Shown here: piece by piece, positions 27,025-35,082 of the stretch
Position numbering within the stretch: position 1 is the first letter of the stretch
Layout of the letters: every line of letters starts with the position of its first letter
NCBI GenBank assembly: GCA_019635435.1
Contig: JAHBZM010000001.1
Span: 3,162,001 to 3,226,000 of the forward strand
DNA length: 64,000 bases
Source: Ramlibacter sp.
Lineage (GTDB): Bacteria; Pseudomonadota; Gammaproteobacteria; Burkholderiales; Burkholderiaceae_C
Direction: 5' to 3'
Program-made: the position numbers and the translations under genes
The notes under the pieces: model-generated
Databases searched by the model: none
Told to the model about the DNA's origin: nothing
The model's input: the letters and a program-made list of their open reading frames with translations, nothing else

Positions 27025-27041
27025 TGCACAGGCCATGCCAA
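27025..27041 (-). promoter_or_regulatory. sigma-54 (-24/-12) promoter of the PHB locus
   Basis: The minus strand reads TTGGCATGGCCTGTGCA: GG and GC elements separated by exactly 10 bases, as in the TTGGCACG-N4-TTGCA consensus. It lies 47 bases upstream of the start codon of the first binding protein. The enhancer-binding protein gene is immediately upstream. Confidence 0.82.
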
Positions 27042-27090
27042 CCCGCATGTCATTGATTCATAACGATATTTTCACACCAATTCTGAGGAT

Positions 27091-27107
27091 TGTCTGAAAA
27101 TCAGACA
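27091..27107. promoter_or_regulatory. 17-bp palindrome, upstream activator site 1
   Basis: TGTCTGAAAATCAGACA, two perfect 7-base half sites around AAA. It starts 50 bases upstream of the sigma-54 promoter and is identical to a second copy 43 bases further upstream. Position and tandem form fit an enhancer for the adjacent sigma-54 activator. Confidence 0.8.
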
Positions 27108-27133
27108 GTTTCAAATGTCTGGTTTCAAGTCAT

Positions 27134-27143
27134 TGTCTGAAAA

Positions 27144-27150
<7 letters not shown>
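27134..27150. promoter_or_regulatory. 17-bp palindrome, upstream activator site 2
   Basis: Second identical copy of TGTCTGAAAATCAGACA, 43 bases (about four helical turns) from copy 1, so both face the same side of the DNA. It overlaps the last codons and the TGA stop of the activator gene. Confidence 0.8.
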
Positions 27151-28603
<1,453 letters not shown>

Positions 28604-28607
<4 letters not shown>

Positions 28608-28629
28608 GCGCGGATGTTACCGCGCATGG
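28604..28629. promoter_or_regulatory. 10-bp inverted repeat over the start codon of the sigma-54 activator gene
   Basis: CCATGCGCGG (28604-28613), loop of six, CCGCGCATGG (28620-28629), a perfect match. In the minus-strand mRNA the 3' arm contains the AUG start (28605-28607). It lies between the tctA stop and the activator gene. It has no T tract, so it is not a normal terminator. It may be a hairpin that hides the start codon, or an operator. Confidence 0.7.
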
Positions 28630-28634
28630 TCAGG

Positions 28635-30143
28635 CTACAAGGCGGCAGTCTGCGCGCGCTGCATGCGCCTGAGCACACGCGGCGCCACCAGCACCGCGAT
28701 GATGATCACGAGCATGGCCAGCGACATGGGCCGCTGCAGGAACACCGACCAGTGGCCCTCGCCAATCGACAGCGCGTTGCGCATCTGCGCCTCGGCCAGA
28801 GGACCCAGGATCATGCCCACCACCACGGGGGCCGTGGGGAAATCGAAGCGGCGCATCAGCACGCCCAGCAGGCCGATGCCATACAGCAGGTACAGGTCGA
28901 ACGCACTCTGGCGCATGCCGTAGGCGCCGACCGTGGCAAAGATCAGGATGCCCGCGTACAGCTGCGGCTTGGGAATCTTGAGCAGCTTGACCCACAGGCC
29001 CACCATGGGCAGGTTCAGGATCAGCAGCATCACGTTGCCGATGTACAGCGAGGCGATCAGCGCCCAGACCAGCGCGGCCGAGGTGGTGAACAGCTGGGGG
29101 CCGGGCTGGATGCCGTAATTCTGGAACGCGCCCAGCAGGATGGCCGTGGTGTTGGAGGTCGGGATGCCCAGCGTGAGCAGCGGGATCAGCGCGGCCGTGA
29201 CCGTGGCGTTGTTGGCGGCCTCGGGGCCGGCCACGCCCTCGATCGCGCCCGTGGTGCCGAACTCGGCCTTGTCCTCGGGGTTCTTGACCAGCTTCTTCTC
29301 GACGGCGTAGCTCAGGAAGGTGGGAATCTCGGTGCCACCGGCCGGGATGCAGCCAAATGGCGCGCCGATGGCCGTGCCGCGCAGCCAGGCCGGCACGGAA
29401 CGCTTCCAGTCGCGCGCCGTCATGTGAACCCGGCTCATCGCGTTCTGGGTCTCGGAGGTGCGGCCTTCGTAGATGGCCGCGTAGAGCACCTCGGCCACGG
29501 CGAACAGCCCCACCGCGACCAGCACGATCTCGATGCCGTCCAGCAGTTCGGGCACGCCACCGGTGTAGCGGGCCTGCCCGGAGATCTGGTCGAGGCCGAC
29601 CAGCCCCGCCGCCAGCCCGACGAACAGGGCCGTCATGCCGCGCAGCGTGCTCTTGCCCAGCACGGCACTGACCGTGGTGAAGGCCAGCAGCATCAGCATG
29701 AAGTACTCGGGCGGCCCGAGCTTGACCGCGAACTCGGCCACAAACGGCGCAAACAGCGTGACGATGACGGTGGCAATGGTGCCGGCCACGAACGAGCCAA
29801 TGGCCGAGGTGGCCAGCGCGGCGCCCGCGCGCCCGCTCTTGGCCATCTTGTTGCCCTCCATGGCCGTCACCATGCTGGCGGTCTCGCCCGGCGTGTTCAG
29901 CAGGATCGAGGTGGTCGAGCCGCCGTACATGGCCCCGTAGTAGATGCCCGCAAAGAAGATCATCGAGGCGGTGATGTCGACCTTGGCGGTGATGGGCAGC
30001 AGCATGGCCACCGCCACCGCCGGGCCGATGCCGGGCAGCACGCCAATGGCCGTGCCCAGGGCGCAGCCCACGAAACACCAGAGCAGGTTGGAGAGGGTCA
30101 GCGCCGACGCGAAGCCACTCATCAGGGCATTGAAGATGTCCAT
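28635..30143 (-). CDS. tctA: tripartite tricarboxylate transporter large permease TctA
   Basis: Large inner-membrane subunit of a TTT-family carboxylate importer, 502 residues with about twelve helices. It contains the family signatures GTAIGVLPGIGPAVAVAMLL near residue 30, GGSTTSILLNTPGE near residue 75, and FGCIPAGGTEIPTF in the second half. The start lies one base after the stop of tctB. It ends the tctCBA unit and is followed after 27 bases by the sigma-54 activator gene. Confidence 0.95.
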   Translation of the reverse strand: MDIFNALMSGFASALTLSNLLWCFVGCALGTAIGVLPGIGPAVAVAMLLPITAKVDITASMIFFAGIYYGAMYGGSTTSILLNTPGETASMVTAMEGNKMAKSGRAGAALATSAIGSFVAGTIATVIVTLFAPFVAEFAVKLGPPEYFMLMLLAFTTVSAVLGKSTLRGMTALFVGLAAGLVGLDQISGQARYTGGVPELLDGIEIVLVAVGLFAVAEVLYAAIYEGRTSETQNAMSRVHMTARDWKRSVPAWLRGTAIGAPFGCIPAGGTEIPTFLSYAVEKKLVKNPEDKAEFGTTGAIEGVAGPEAANNATVTAALIPLLTLGIPTSNTTAILLGAFQNYGIQPGPQLFTTSAALVWALIASLYIGNVMLLILNLPMVGLWVKLLKIPKPQLYAGILIFATVGAYGMRQSAFDLYLLYGIGLLGVLMRRFDFPTAPVVVGMILGPLAEAQMRNALSIGEGHWSVFLQRPMSLAMLVIIIAVLVAPRVLRRMQRAQTAAL

Positions 30144-30144
30144 G

Positions 30145-30654
30145 TCAGATCCAGCCGGTTGAAGTCAGGCCTGGCAGGTTGATCGCCAGGAACTGTGTGA
30201 ACGTCCAGAACACGGGCGCTGAAATGGCAAGCCCGGTCACCGTGTCCACGGCCCAGACCTTGGGCAGGCCCGCCGCCTGCCCCGCCGCGCGGCGCAGGCC
30301 CTGCACCGCAAGGACATAGCACAGCGTGCAGCTCAGGATGAAGCCCAGCGTGGTGATCAGCGCGGCATTGGCCAGCAGCCCGGCCGAGACCCAGACAAAA
30401 GCCGGCCAGTGGGCCTCGCCGCCGGTGGGCTCCTCCATCTGGCGAAAGCCGCCGGTGCGGGCCTCCCAGATCATCCAGGCCCCGCAGACCGCGAGCACCC
30501 CGGCCACCAGCCAGGGCAGGAAATTGGGACCGACGCCGCCGTAGCCGGCGTCGGACGAGATGGACACAGCCCCGGCGCCCAGCGCCAAGCCCGTGAGCAG
30601 CACACCGCCGCCCACGAGCGTCTGTATCAGCGAGGACGAATTCGCGTGATTCAT
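30145..30654 (-). CDS. tctB: tripartite tricarboxylate transporter small permease TctB
   Basis: 169-residue small membrane subunit with four hydrophobic helices, including LVGGGVLLTGLALGAGAV near the N-terminus with GVGPNFLPWLVAGVLAVCGA after it. The ATG at 30654 (MNHANSSSL) has TGGAGAA upstream and is preferred to the in-frame ATG at 30771, which lies inside tctC. It sits between tctC and tctA. Confidence 0.92.
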   Translation of the reverse strand: MNHANSSSLIQTLVGGGVLLTGLALGAGAVSISSDAGYGGVGPNFLPWLVAGVLAVCGAWMIWEARTGGFRQMEEPTGGEAHWPAFVWVSAGLLANAALITTLGFILSCTLCYVLAVQGLRRAAGQAAGLPKVWAVDTVTGLAISAPVFWTFTQFLAINLPGLTSTGWI

Positions 30655-30703
30655 GGTTTCTCCAGACAGGTGCCGCGGCACCCGCCGCGGCTTTGTTGTG
30701 ACT

Positions 30704-31663
30704 TCAGGCCATGCCGGAGAGGTACATGATGGCGCGCAGGGAAGAGAATTCGTACTCCACGAATTCATCAAACTCCTTGCCGGTCATGAGGGCCGGGGTC
30801 CAGGCGTTCTTCTTCAGGGCCTCGGCCCAGAACTTGGTCTTGGTGGCCTTGACCACCAGGTCGGTCAGCGCGGCGCGCTGGTCGGCCGTGATGCCCGGCG
30901 CGCCATAGACGCCGCGCCAGTTGCCCAGCACCACGTCGTAGCCCTGCTCCTTCAGCGTGGGCACGTTGATGCCCGGCAGGCGCTTTTGCGAGGTCACGCC
31001 GATCGGCTTCATCTTGCCCACTTCGATGTACTCGGAAAACTCGCTGTAGCCGCTGCCGCCCACCGTGACGTTGCCGCCCAGGATGGCCGCCGTGGCCTCG
31101 CCACCGCCGCGGAAGGCCACGTAGTTGACCTTCTTCGGGTCCACGCCCACCTGGCGCGCCAGCATGCTGGCGGCGATGTGCTCGGTCGAGCCGCGCGAGC
31201 CACCGCCCCACTTGACGCTGCCCGGGTCCTTCTTGAGCTGCTTGACCACGTCGGCCATGGTCTTGAACGGCGAATTGGCCGGCAGCACGAACACGTTGTA
31301 TTCACTGGTCAGGCGCGCGATCGGCGTGGCCTGCGTGAGATTCACGGGCGGCTTGCCCGTGATGATGCCGCCGATCATCACGGCGCCCATCATCATCAGC
31401 GCGTTGGGGTCGCCCTTGGCGCTGTTGACGAACTGCGCCAGGCCCAGCGCGCCGGCCGCGCCGCCCTTGTTTTCATAGGTCACGCTATCGGCCGCAGCGG
31501 CCTCGGTCAGGGCCTTGCCGAGGGCGCGGCCCGTGGTGTCCCAGCCACCACCCGGGTTGGCGGGGATCATCATCTTGATGTTGGCGGCGGCACGGGCCGA
31601 CAGCGGCAGCGCGCCGGCAGCGGCCAGCGCGGCCAGGGATTTGAGAAAGGTATCGCGACGCAT
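30704..31663 (-). CDS. tctC: TctC/Bug-family periplasmic solute-binding protein
   Basis: 319-residue exported receptor of the tripartite tricarboxylate transporter. The N-terminal MRRDTFLKSLAALAAAGALP is a signal peptide with two Arg. The family signatures IPANPGGGWDTTGRALGKAL and ENKGGAAGALGLAQF are present. First gene of tctCBA, divergent from the tctDE regulator pair, so its ligand (citrate or another carboxylate) probably also sets its expression. Confidence 0.93.
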   Translation of the reverse strand: MRRDTFLKSLAALAAAGALPLSARAAANIKMMIPANPGGGWDTTGRALGKALTEAAAADSVTYENKGGAAGALGLAQFVNSAKGDPNALMMMGAVMIGGIITGKPPVNLTQATPIARLTSEYNVFVLPANSPFKTMADVVKQLKKDPGSVKWGGGSRGSTEHIAASMLARQVGVDPKKVNYVAFRGGGEATAAILGGNVTVGGSGYSEFSEYIEVGKMKPIGVTSQKRLPGINVPTLKEQGYDVVLGNWRGVYGAPGITADQRAALTDLVVKATKTKFWAEALKKNAWTPALMTGKEFDEFVEYEFSSLRAIMYLSGMA

Positions 31664-31735
31664 GGTGCTTGTCTCCTGAGTTTGTGGAAGGCCGGGTGAT
31701 GATGCGGCGCGTGCCTGTCAATCGGCTGTCCCGGG

Positions 31736-31754
31736 CCTAGGGGAAATCACTAGG
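31736..31754. promoter_or_regulatory. weak dyad in the tctC-tctD intergenic region
   Basis: CCTAG (31736-31740) and CTAGG (31750-31754) face each other across nine bases in the 139-base divergent region. It could be part of a TctD site, but only the outer five bases match. Nothing else clear was seen in this gap. Confidence 0.25.
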
Positions 31755-31802
31755 TCGGTCCCGCGGGCTGGCCGCGAGGCAGGCGCGTTAACCTCGGCGT
31801 CT

Positions 31803-32489
31803 GTGTCCATCCAGCTCCTCATCGTCGAAGACGACCCCTCCATGCAGGCCACGCTGCGGCGCACGCTCAGCCGCCGGGGCATGGAGGTCACCAGTTGCAC
31901 CGACGGCCGGCTGGCACTGGACAGCTGGCGGGACTGCGACCCCGACGTGGTGATGCTGGACCTGACCCTGCCCGGCCTGGACGGCCTGCAGGTGCTGGAG
32001 CAGGCCCGCCGCGCGGGCCTGACCACGCCGGTGCTGATCCTCACGGCCCGCGGCACCGTGGGTGACCGCATCATCGGCCTGAACACCGGGGCTGACGACT
32101 ACCTGCCCAAGCCCTTTGACCTGGACGAACTGGAGGCCCGGCTGCGCGCGCTGGCGCGCCGCCGCGGCGACGCCCCCGCGCCCGCCGCAGCCGGCGCCCA
32201 GACCGTCGGCGCCCTGCGCCTGGAGCGCGAGAGCGGCGCCATCTACCACCGCGACCAGGTCATGGAGCTGACCCCGCGTGAACTCGCGTTGATGCGCGCG
32301 CTGATGGTCAAGCCCGACCATGCGGTGTCCAAGGAAAAGCTGTTCGAACTGGTGTTCCCCGGCGAGGACGACGTGCAGTACGAGGCCATCGAGGTGGTGG
32401 TGTACCGGCTGCGCAAGAAGCTGGCCCACACCGGCGTCACGCTGATGACGCTGCGCGGGCTGGGTTACCTGCTCAAGGCCGGCGAATGA
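31803..32489 (+). CDS. tctD: OmpR-family response regulator TctD
   Basis: 228-residue transcription regulator: receiver domain with EDD near residue 10, phosphoacceptor Asp in VVMLDLTLPGLDG, Thr in LILTARG and Lys in YLPKPFDLDE, then a winged-helix DNA-binding domain (about 130-225, with YEAIEVVVYRLRKKL). The start is GTG at 31803. It overlaps the kinase gene by 4 bases and is divergent from tctCBA, the standard arrangement for TctDE control of a tricarboxylate transporter. Confidence 0.92.
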   Translation: MSIQLLIVEDDPSMQATLRRTLSRRGMEVTSCTDGRLALDSWRDCDPDVVMLDLTLPGLDGLQVLEQARRAGLTTPVLILTARGTVGDRIIGLNTGADDYLPKPFDLDELEARLRALARRRGDAPAPAAAGAQTVGALRLERESGAIYHRDQVMELTPRELALMRALMVKPDHAVSKEKLFELVFPGEDDVQYEAIEVVVYRLRKKLAHTGVTLMTLRGLGYLLKAGE

Positions 32490-33916
32490 CGGCGGCGGTG
32501 GCGCCCCGGCCCCGGCCGCTGTCACTGCGGCGTTACCTGCTGATGGGCATCCTGCTGCCGATCGGCCTGTTCGTGTTCATCAACACGGTGAGCCTGTACC
32601 GGCAGGCCCTGGGCGCCGTCAACATCGCCTACGACCGCACGCTGCTGGCCTCGGCCAAATCCATCGGCGAGCTGCTGGATGTGGACGGCTACGATGCGGC
32701 CGCGAAACTGCGGGTGACCGTGCCCTATGCGGCGCTGGAGGCGTTCGAGGCCGACAACCAGAGCCGGATGTTCTACCGCATCTCGACGCCGCAGGGCGAG
32801 ATGGTGTCGGGCTTTGCCGACCTGCGGCCCTGGCACGGCCAGCTGCCCGAGCGCAGCCCCTATGCGGCGCTGGTGGACTTCTATGACGACCGTTACAACG
32901 GCGAGGAGGTGCGGGTGGCGGTGCTGCTGCAGCCCGTGGTCAGTTCCCAGGGCCGCGGCATGGCCGTGATCCAGGTGGCCGAGACGCTGGAGCTGCGCCA
33001 GGCGCTGGCGCGCAAGGTGCTCGTGGACACGCTCTGGGCCCAGGCCGTGCTGGTGGCCGTGATTGCGCTGGTGGCGGTGGTGGTGGTGCAGCGCGCCACG
33101 CGGCCCGTGCGCCGCCTCAGCGCCGAGCTGCAGGCCCGCCCCGAGGGCGACCTGAGCCTGATTGCCGCGCCCGATGCGCCGCGCGAGCTGCTGCCGCTGG
33201 TGGACGCCACCAACCAGGTCATGGAGCGGCTGCAGCACCTGCTGGACCACCAGAAGCGCTTCGTGCGCGACACCTCGCACCAGCTGCGCACCCCGCTGGC
33301 GGTGCTCAAGACCCAGGTGCAGTCGGCGCTGCGCGGTGACATCGAGCCCCAGCAGGCGCTGCAGGAAATCAACCTCACGGTGGACCGCGCCACCGCCCTG
33401 GCCAACCAGATGCTGGCGCTGGCCAAGGTCGAGCAGTTGCGCCAGCAGGCCGACGCCAGCACCGTGGACCTAGCCGACATCATGCGGGCCGTGGCCATCG
33501 ACCTGTCTCCCCTGCTCGCGGCGAAGAACATCGACTTCGAGATCAGCACCGTGCCGGCGCCCGTGCGGGCCCATGAATGGAGCCTGCGCGAGCTGTCGCG
33601 CAACCTGCTGCACAACGCGATCAAGCACACGCCCGACGGCGGCGCGGTGTCGGTGCGGGTGGTGACCGACGCGCACCACGCCGCGCTGACCGTGGCCGAC
33701 AGCGGCCCGGGCATCGCGGGCGAGCTGCGCAAGCGGCTGTTCCAGCCGTTCTCGGCCGGCGATGTGCGCAGCGGCTCGGGCCTGGGGCTGGCCATCTGCC
33801 ACGAGATCGTGGCCGCGCTGGACGGCAGCATCACGCTGGACAACCGCGAAAACCACGGCCAGGTGGCCGGCCTGGACGCCACGGTGCGGCTCGCGCTGGC
33901 GCACAATCCCGACTGA
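32486..33916 (+). CDS. tctE: sensor histidine kinase TctE
   Basis: 476-residue membrane kinase: first helix near residues 17-36, a periplasmic 2CSK_N-type sensor domain, second helix near 190-210, HAMP-like linker, H-box RDTSHQLRTPLAVL (phospho-His near 265), N-box NLLHNAIKHT and G-boxes DSGPGIAGE and GSGLGLAI. It senses an extracellular carboxylate and phosphorylates TctD. It overlaps tctD by 4 bases and the next gene by 1 base (TGATG). Confidence 0.93.
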   Translation: MTAAVAPRPRPLSLRRYLLMGILLPIGLFVFINTVSLYRQALGAVNIAYDRTLLASAKSIGELLDVDGYDAAAKLRVTVPYAALEAFEADNQSRMFYRISTPQGEMVSGFADLRPWHGQLPERSPYAALVDFYDDRYNGEEVRVAVLLQPVVSSQGRGMAVIQVAETLELRQALARKVLVDTLWAQAVLVAVIALVAVVVVQRATRPVRRLSAELQARPEGDLSLIAAPDAPRELLPLVDATNQVMERLQHLLDHQKRFVRDTSHQLRTPLAVLKTQVQSALRGDIEPQQALQEINLTVDRATALANQMLALAKVEQLRQQADASTVDLADIMRAVAIDLSPLLAAKNIDFEISTVPAPVRAHEWSLRELSRNLLHNAIKHTPDGGAVSVRVVTDAHHAALTVADSGPGIAGELRKRLFQPFSAGDVRSGSGLGLAICHEIVAALDGSITLDNRENHGQVAGLDATVRLALAHNPD

Positions 33917-34335
33917 TGGACCGACTGCGAATCGACAAGTGGCTCTGGGCCGCGCGCTTTTACAAGACGCGCTCGCTGGCCACGGACGAGATCAACAAGG
34001 GCCGGGTCCAGGTCAACGGCCAGGACGCCAAGCCCGCGCGCGAGGTCAAGGCCGGTGATACGGTGGCCGTGCGCCAGGGGTCGGTGCTGCGTACCGTGGT
34101 CGTGCGCGGCCTGAGCGGCGCGCGCGGCCCGGCGCCGGTGGCCCAGGCGCTCTACGAGGAAACACCAGAAAGCTGCGCGGCGCGCGAACAGGCGGCCCGG
34201 CAGCGAGCGCTGTCGCGCGAGCCGGCGCTGAGCATTGAACACGGGCGGCCCACCAAGCGCGAGCGCCGCGAACTGGATGCCACACGCGGCTGGGGCGACC
34301 GCTGGAGCGCGTCGCTGGAGCCCGACTCCAAATAG
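33916..34335 (+). CDS. hslR: S4-domain RNA-binding protein, Hsp15 (HslR) family
   Basis: Ribosome-associated heat-shock protein that rescues stalled 50S subunits carrying peptidyl-tRNA. The 139-residue protein opens with MDRLRIDKWLWAARFYKTR, the S4 fold (about 3-60, GRVQVNGQDAKPAREVKAGD), and has a basic C-terminal tail with PTKRERREL as in Hsp15. Its start overlaps the tctE stop by 1 base, so it is translated with the two-component pair although the roles differ. A gene-end repeat follows its stop. Confidence 0.9.
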   Translation: MDRLRIDKWLWAARFYKTRSLATDEINKGRVQVNGQDAKPAREVKAGDTVAVRQGSVLRTVVVRGLSGARGPAPVAQALYEETPESCAAREQAARQRALSREPALSIEHGRPTKRERRELDATRGWGDRWSASLEPDSK

Positions 34336-34340
34336 GATTT

Positions 34341-34400
34341 GCTACTTTTTTGGTAGCGCAAAGTGGCCGCCAGTCCTGGACTCCAGGCACTTTTGACCAG
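34341..34400 (-). repeat. gene-end dispersed repeat, copy C
   Basis: On the minus strand GGAGTCCAGG (34375-34384), GCGGCCACTTT and a GCTAC...GTAGC hairpin (34341-34357). It lies 3 bases after the stop of the convergent racemase-like gene and in that gene's orientation, filling the gap to hslR. Confidence 0.85.
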
Positions 34401-34403
34401 AAA

Positions 34404-35063
34404 TCAGCGCAAAACAGGGGCGATGGACAGGCGCCGGCGCAGTTCGGCCACCGCGCTGTCCACCGTGGTGAGCACCGGCAGGCCGGTACGCTGCATGACC
34501 GGCGCGCGGGCCCGGGCCATGCTGAACTGGGCCAGCGCGATCACCGAGACGCCCTGCGCCTTCAGCTGCAGCGCGGCCTGCACGACCTGCTCGTCGTGAC
34601 GCTGGCCATCGCCCGAATTGAGCGCGTCCAGCGCGCCAGCCGCCAGCACGCTGGCCTGCAGCACGCCCGCGGGAAACTCCGCCGGCATGGACGCCAGCGT
34701 GGGGGCAAAGCTGGCGATCAGGCCCACGCCCCCGCCCGACTTCGCGGCGTCGGCCACCATGGCTTCATTGGGTTTGAGCACCGGCAGGTGGGCATGCTGG
34801 CGTGCCACGGCCTCGATGCACGGGCCAAAGGCCGAGCAGGTGAACAGGATGGCATCGCTGCCGCAGTCCGCCGCGTACTGGGCCAGGCGGGCAAAGCGCT
34901 CGTGCATGAAGGCATCCAGGCCCCGCCCGCTGGCGGCCAGGTCGGCCGAGAGGCTGTCGTCCAGCAGGTTCATGCGCGTGGCCTCGGGCCAGTCGCGCGC
35001 GAAGGCTTCATTGATGGGCGCCACCGAGTGGCTCAGGGCGTGGATCAGGGCGATGCGGGGCAT
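34404..35063 (-). CDS. Asp/Glu/hydantoin racemase-family protein, second Cys missing
   Basis: 219-residue protein of the Asp/Glu racemase fold. The first catalytic region is intact (LFTCSAFGPCIEA; Cys near 73), but where a second Cys is expected the sequence reads ALAQFSMARARAP, with Ser and no Cys. A two-base racemization mechanism is therefore doubtful; a lyase, isomerase or decarboxylase activity is possible. The start at 35063 (MPRIALIHAL) fits the family. It follows the TRAP permease gene by 19 bases in the same direction, so it probably acts on the transported substrate. Confidence 0.8.
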   Translation of the reverse strand: MPRIALIHALSHSVAPINEAFARDWPEATRMNLLDDSLSADLAASGRGLDAFMHERFARLAQYAADCGSDAILFTCSAFGPCIEAVARQHAHLPVLKPNEAMVADAAKSGGGVGLIASFAPTLASMPAEFPAGVLQASVLAAGALDALNSGDGQRHDEQVVQAALQLKAQGVSVIALAQFSMARARAPVMQRTGLPVLTTVDSAVAELRRRLSIAPVLR

Positions 35064-35082
35064 GAAGGCGTGGCTCCCGGGC

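Noticed and set aside
34341..34400. Repeat copy C as an insertion sequence remnant or ordinary terminator
   Set aside because: No transposase trace or target duplication is visible, and the shared core outside the hairpin recurs in three other places, which an ordinary terminator would not.
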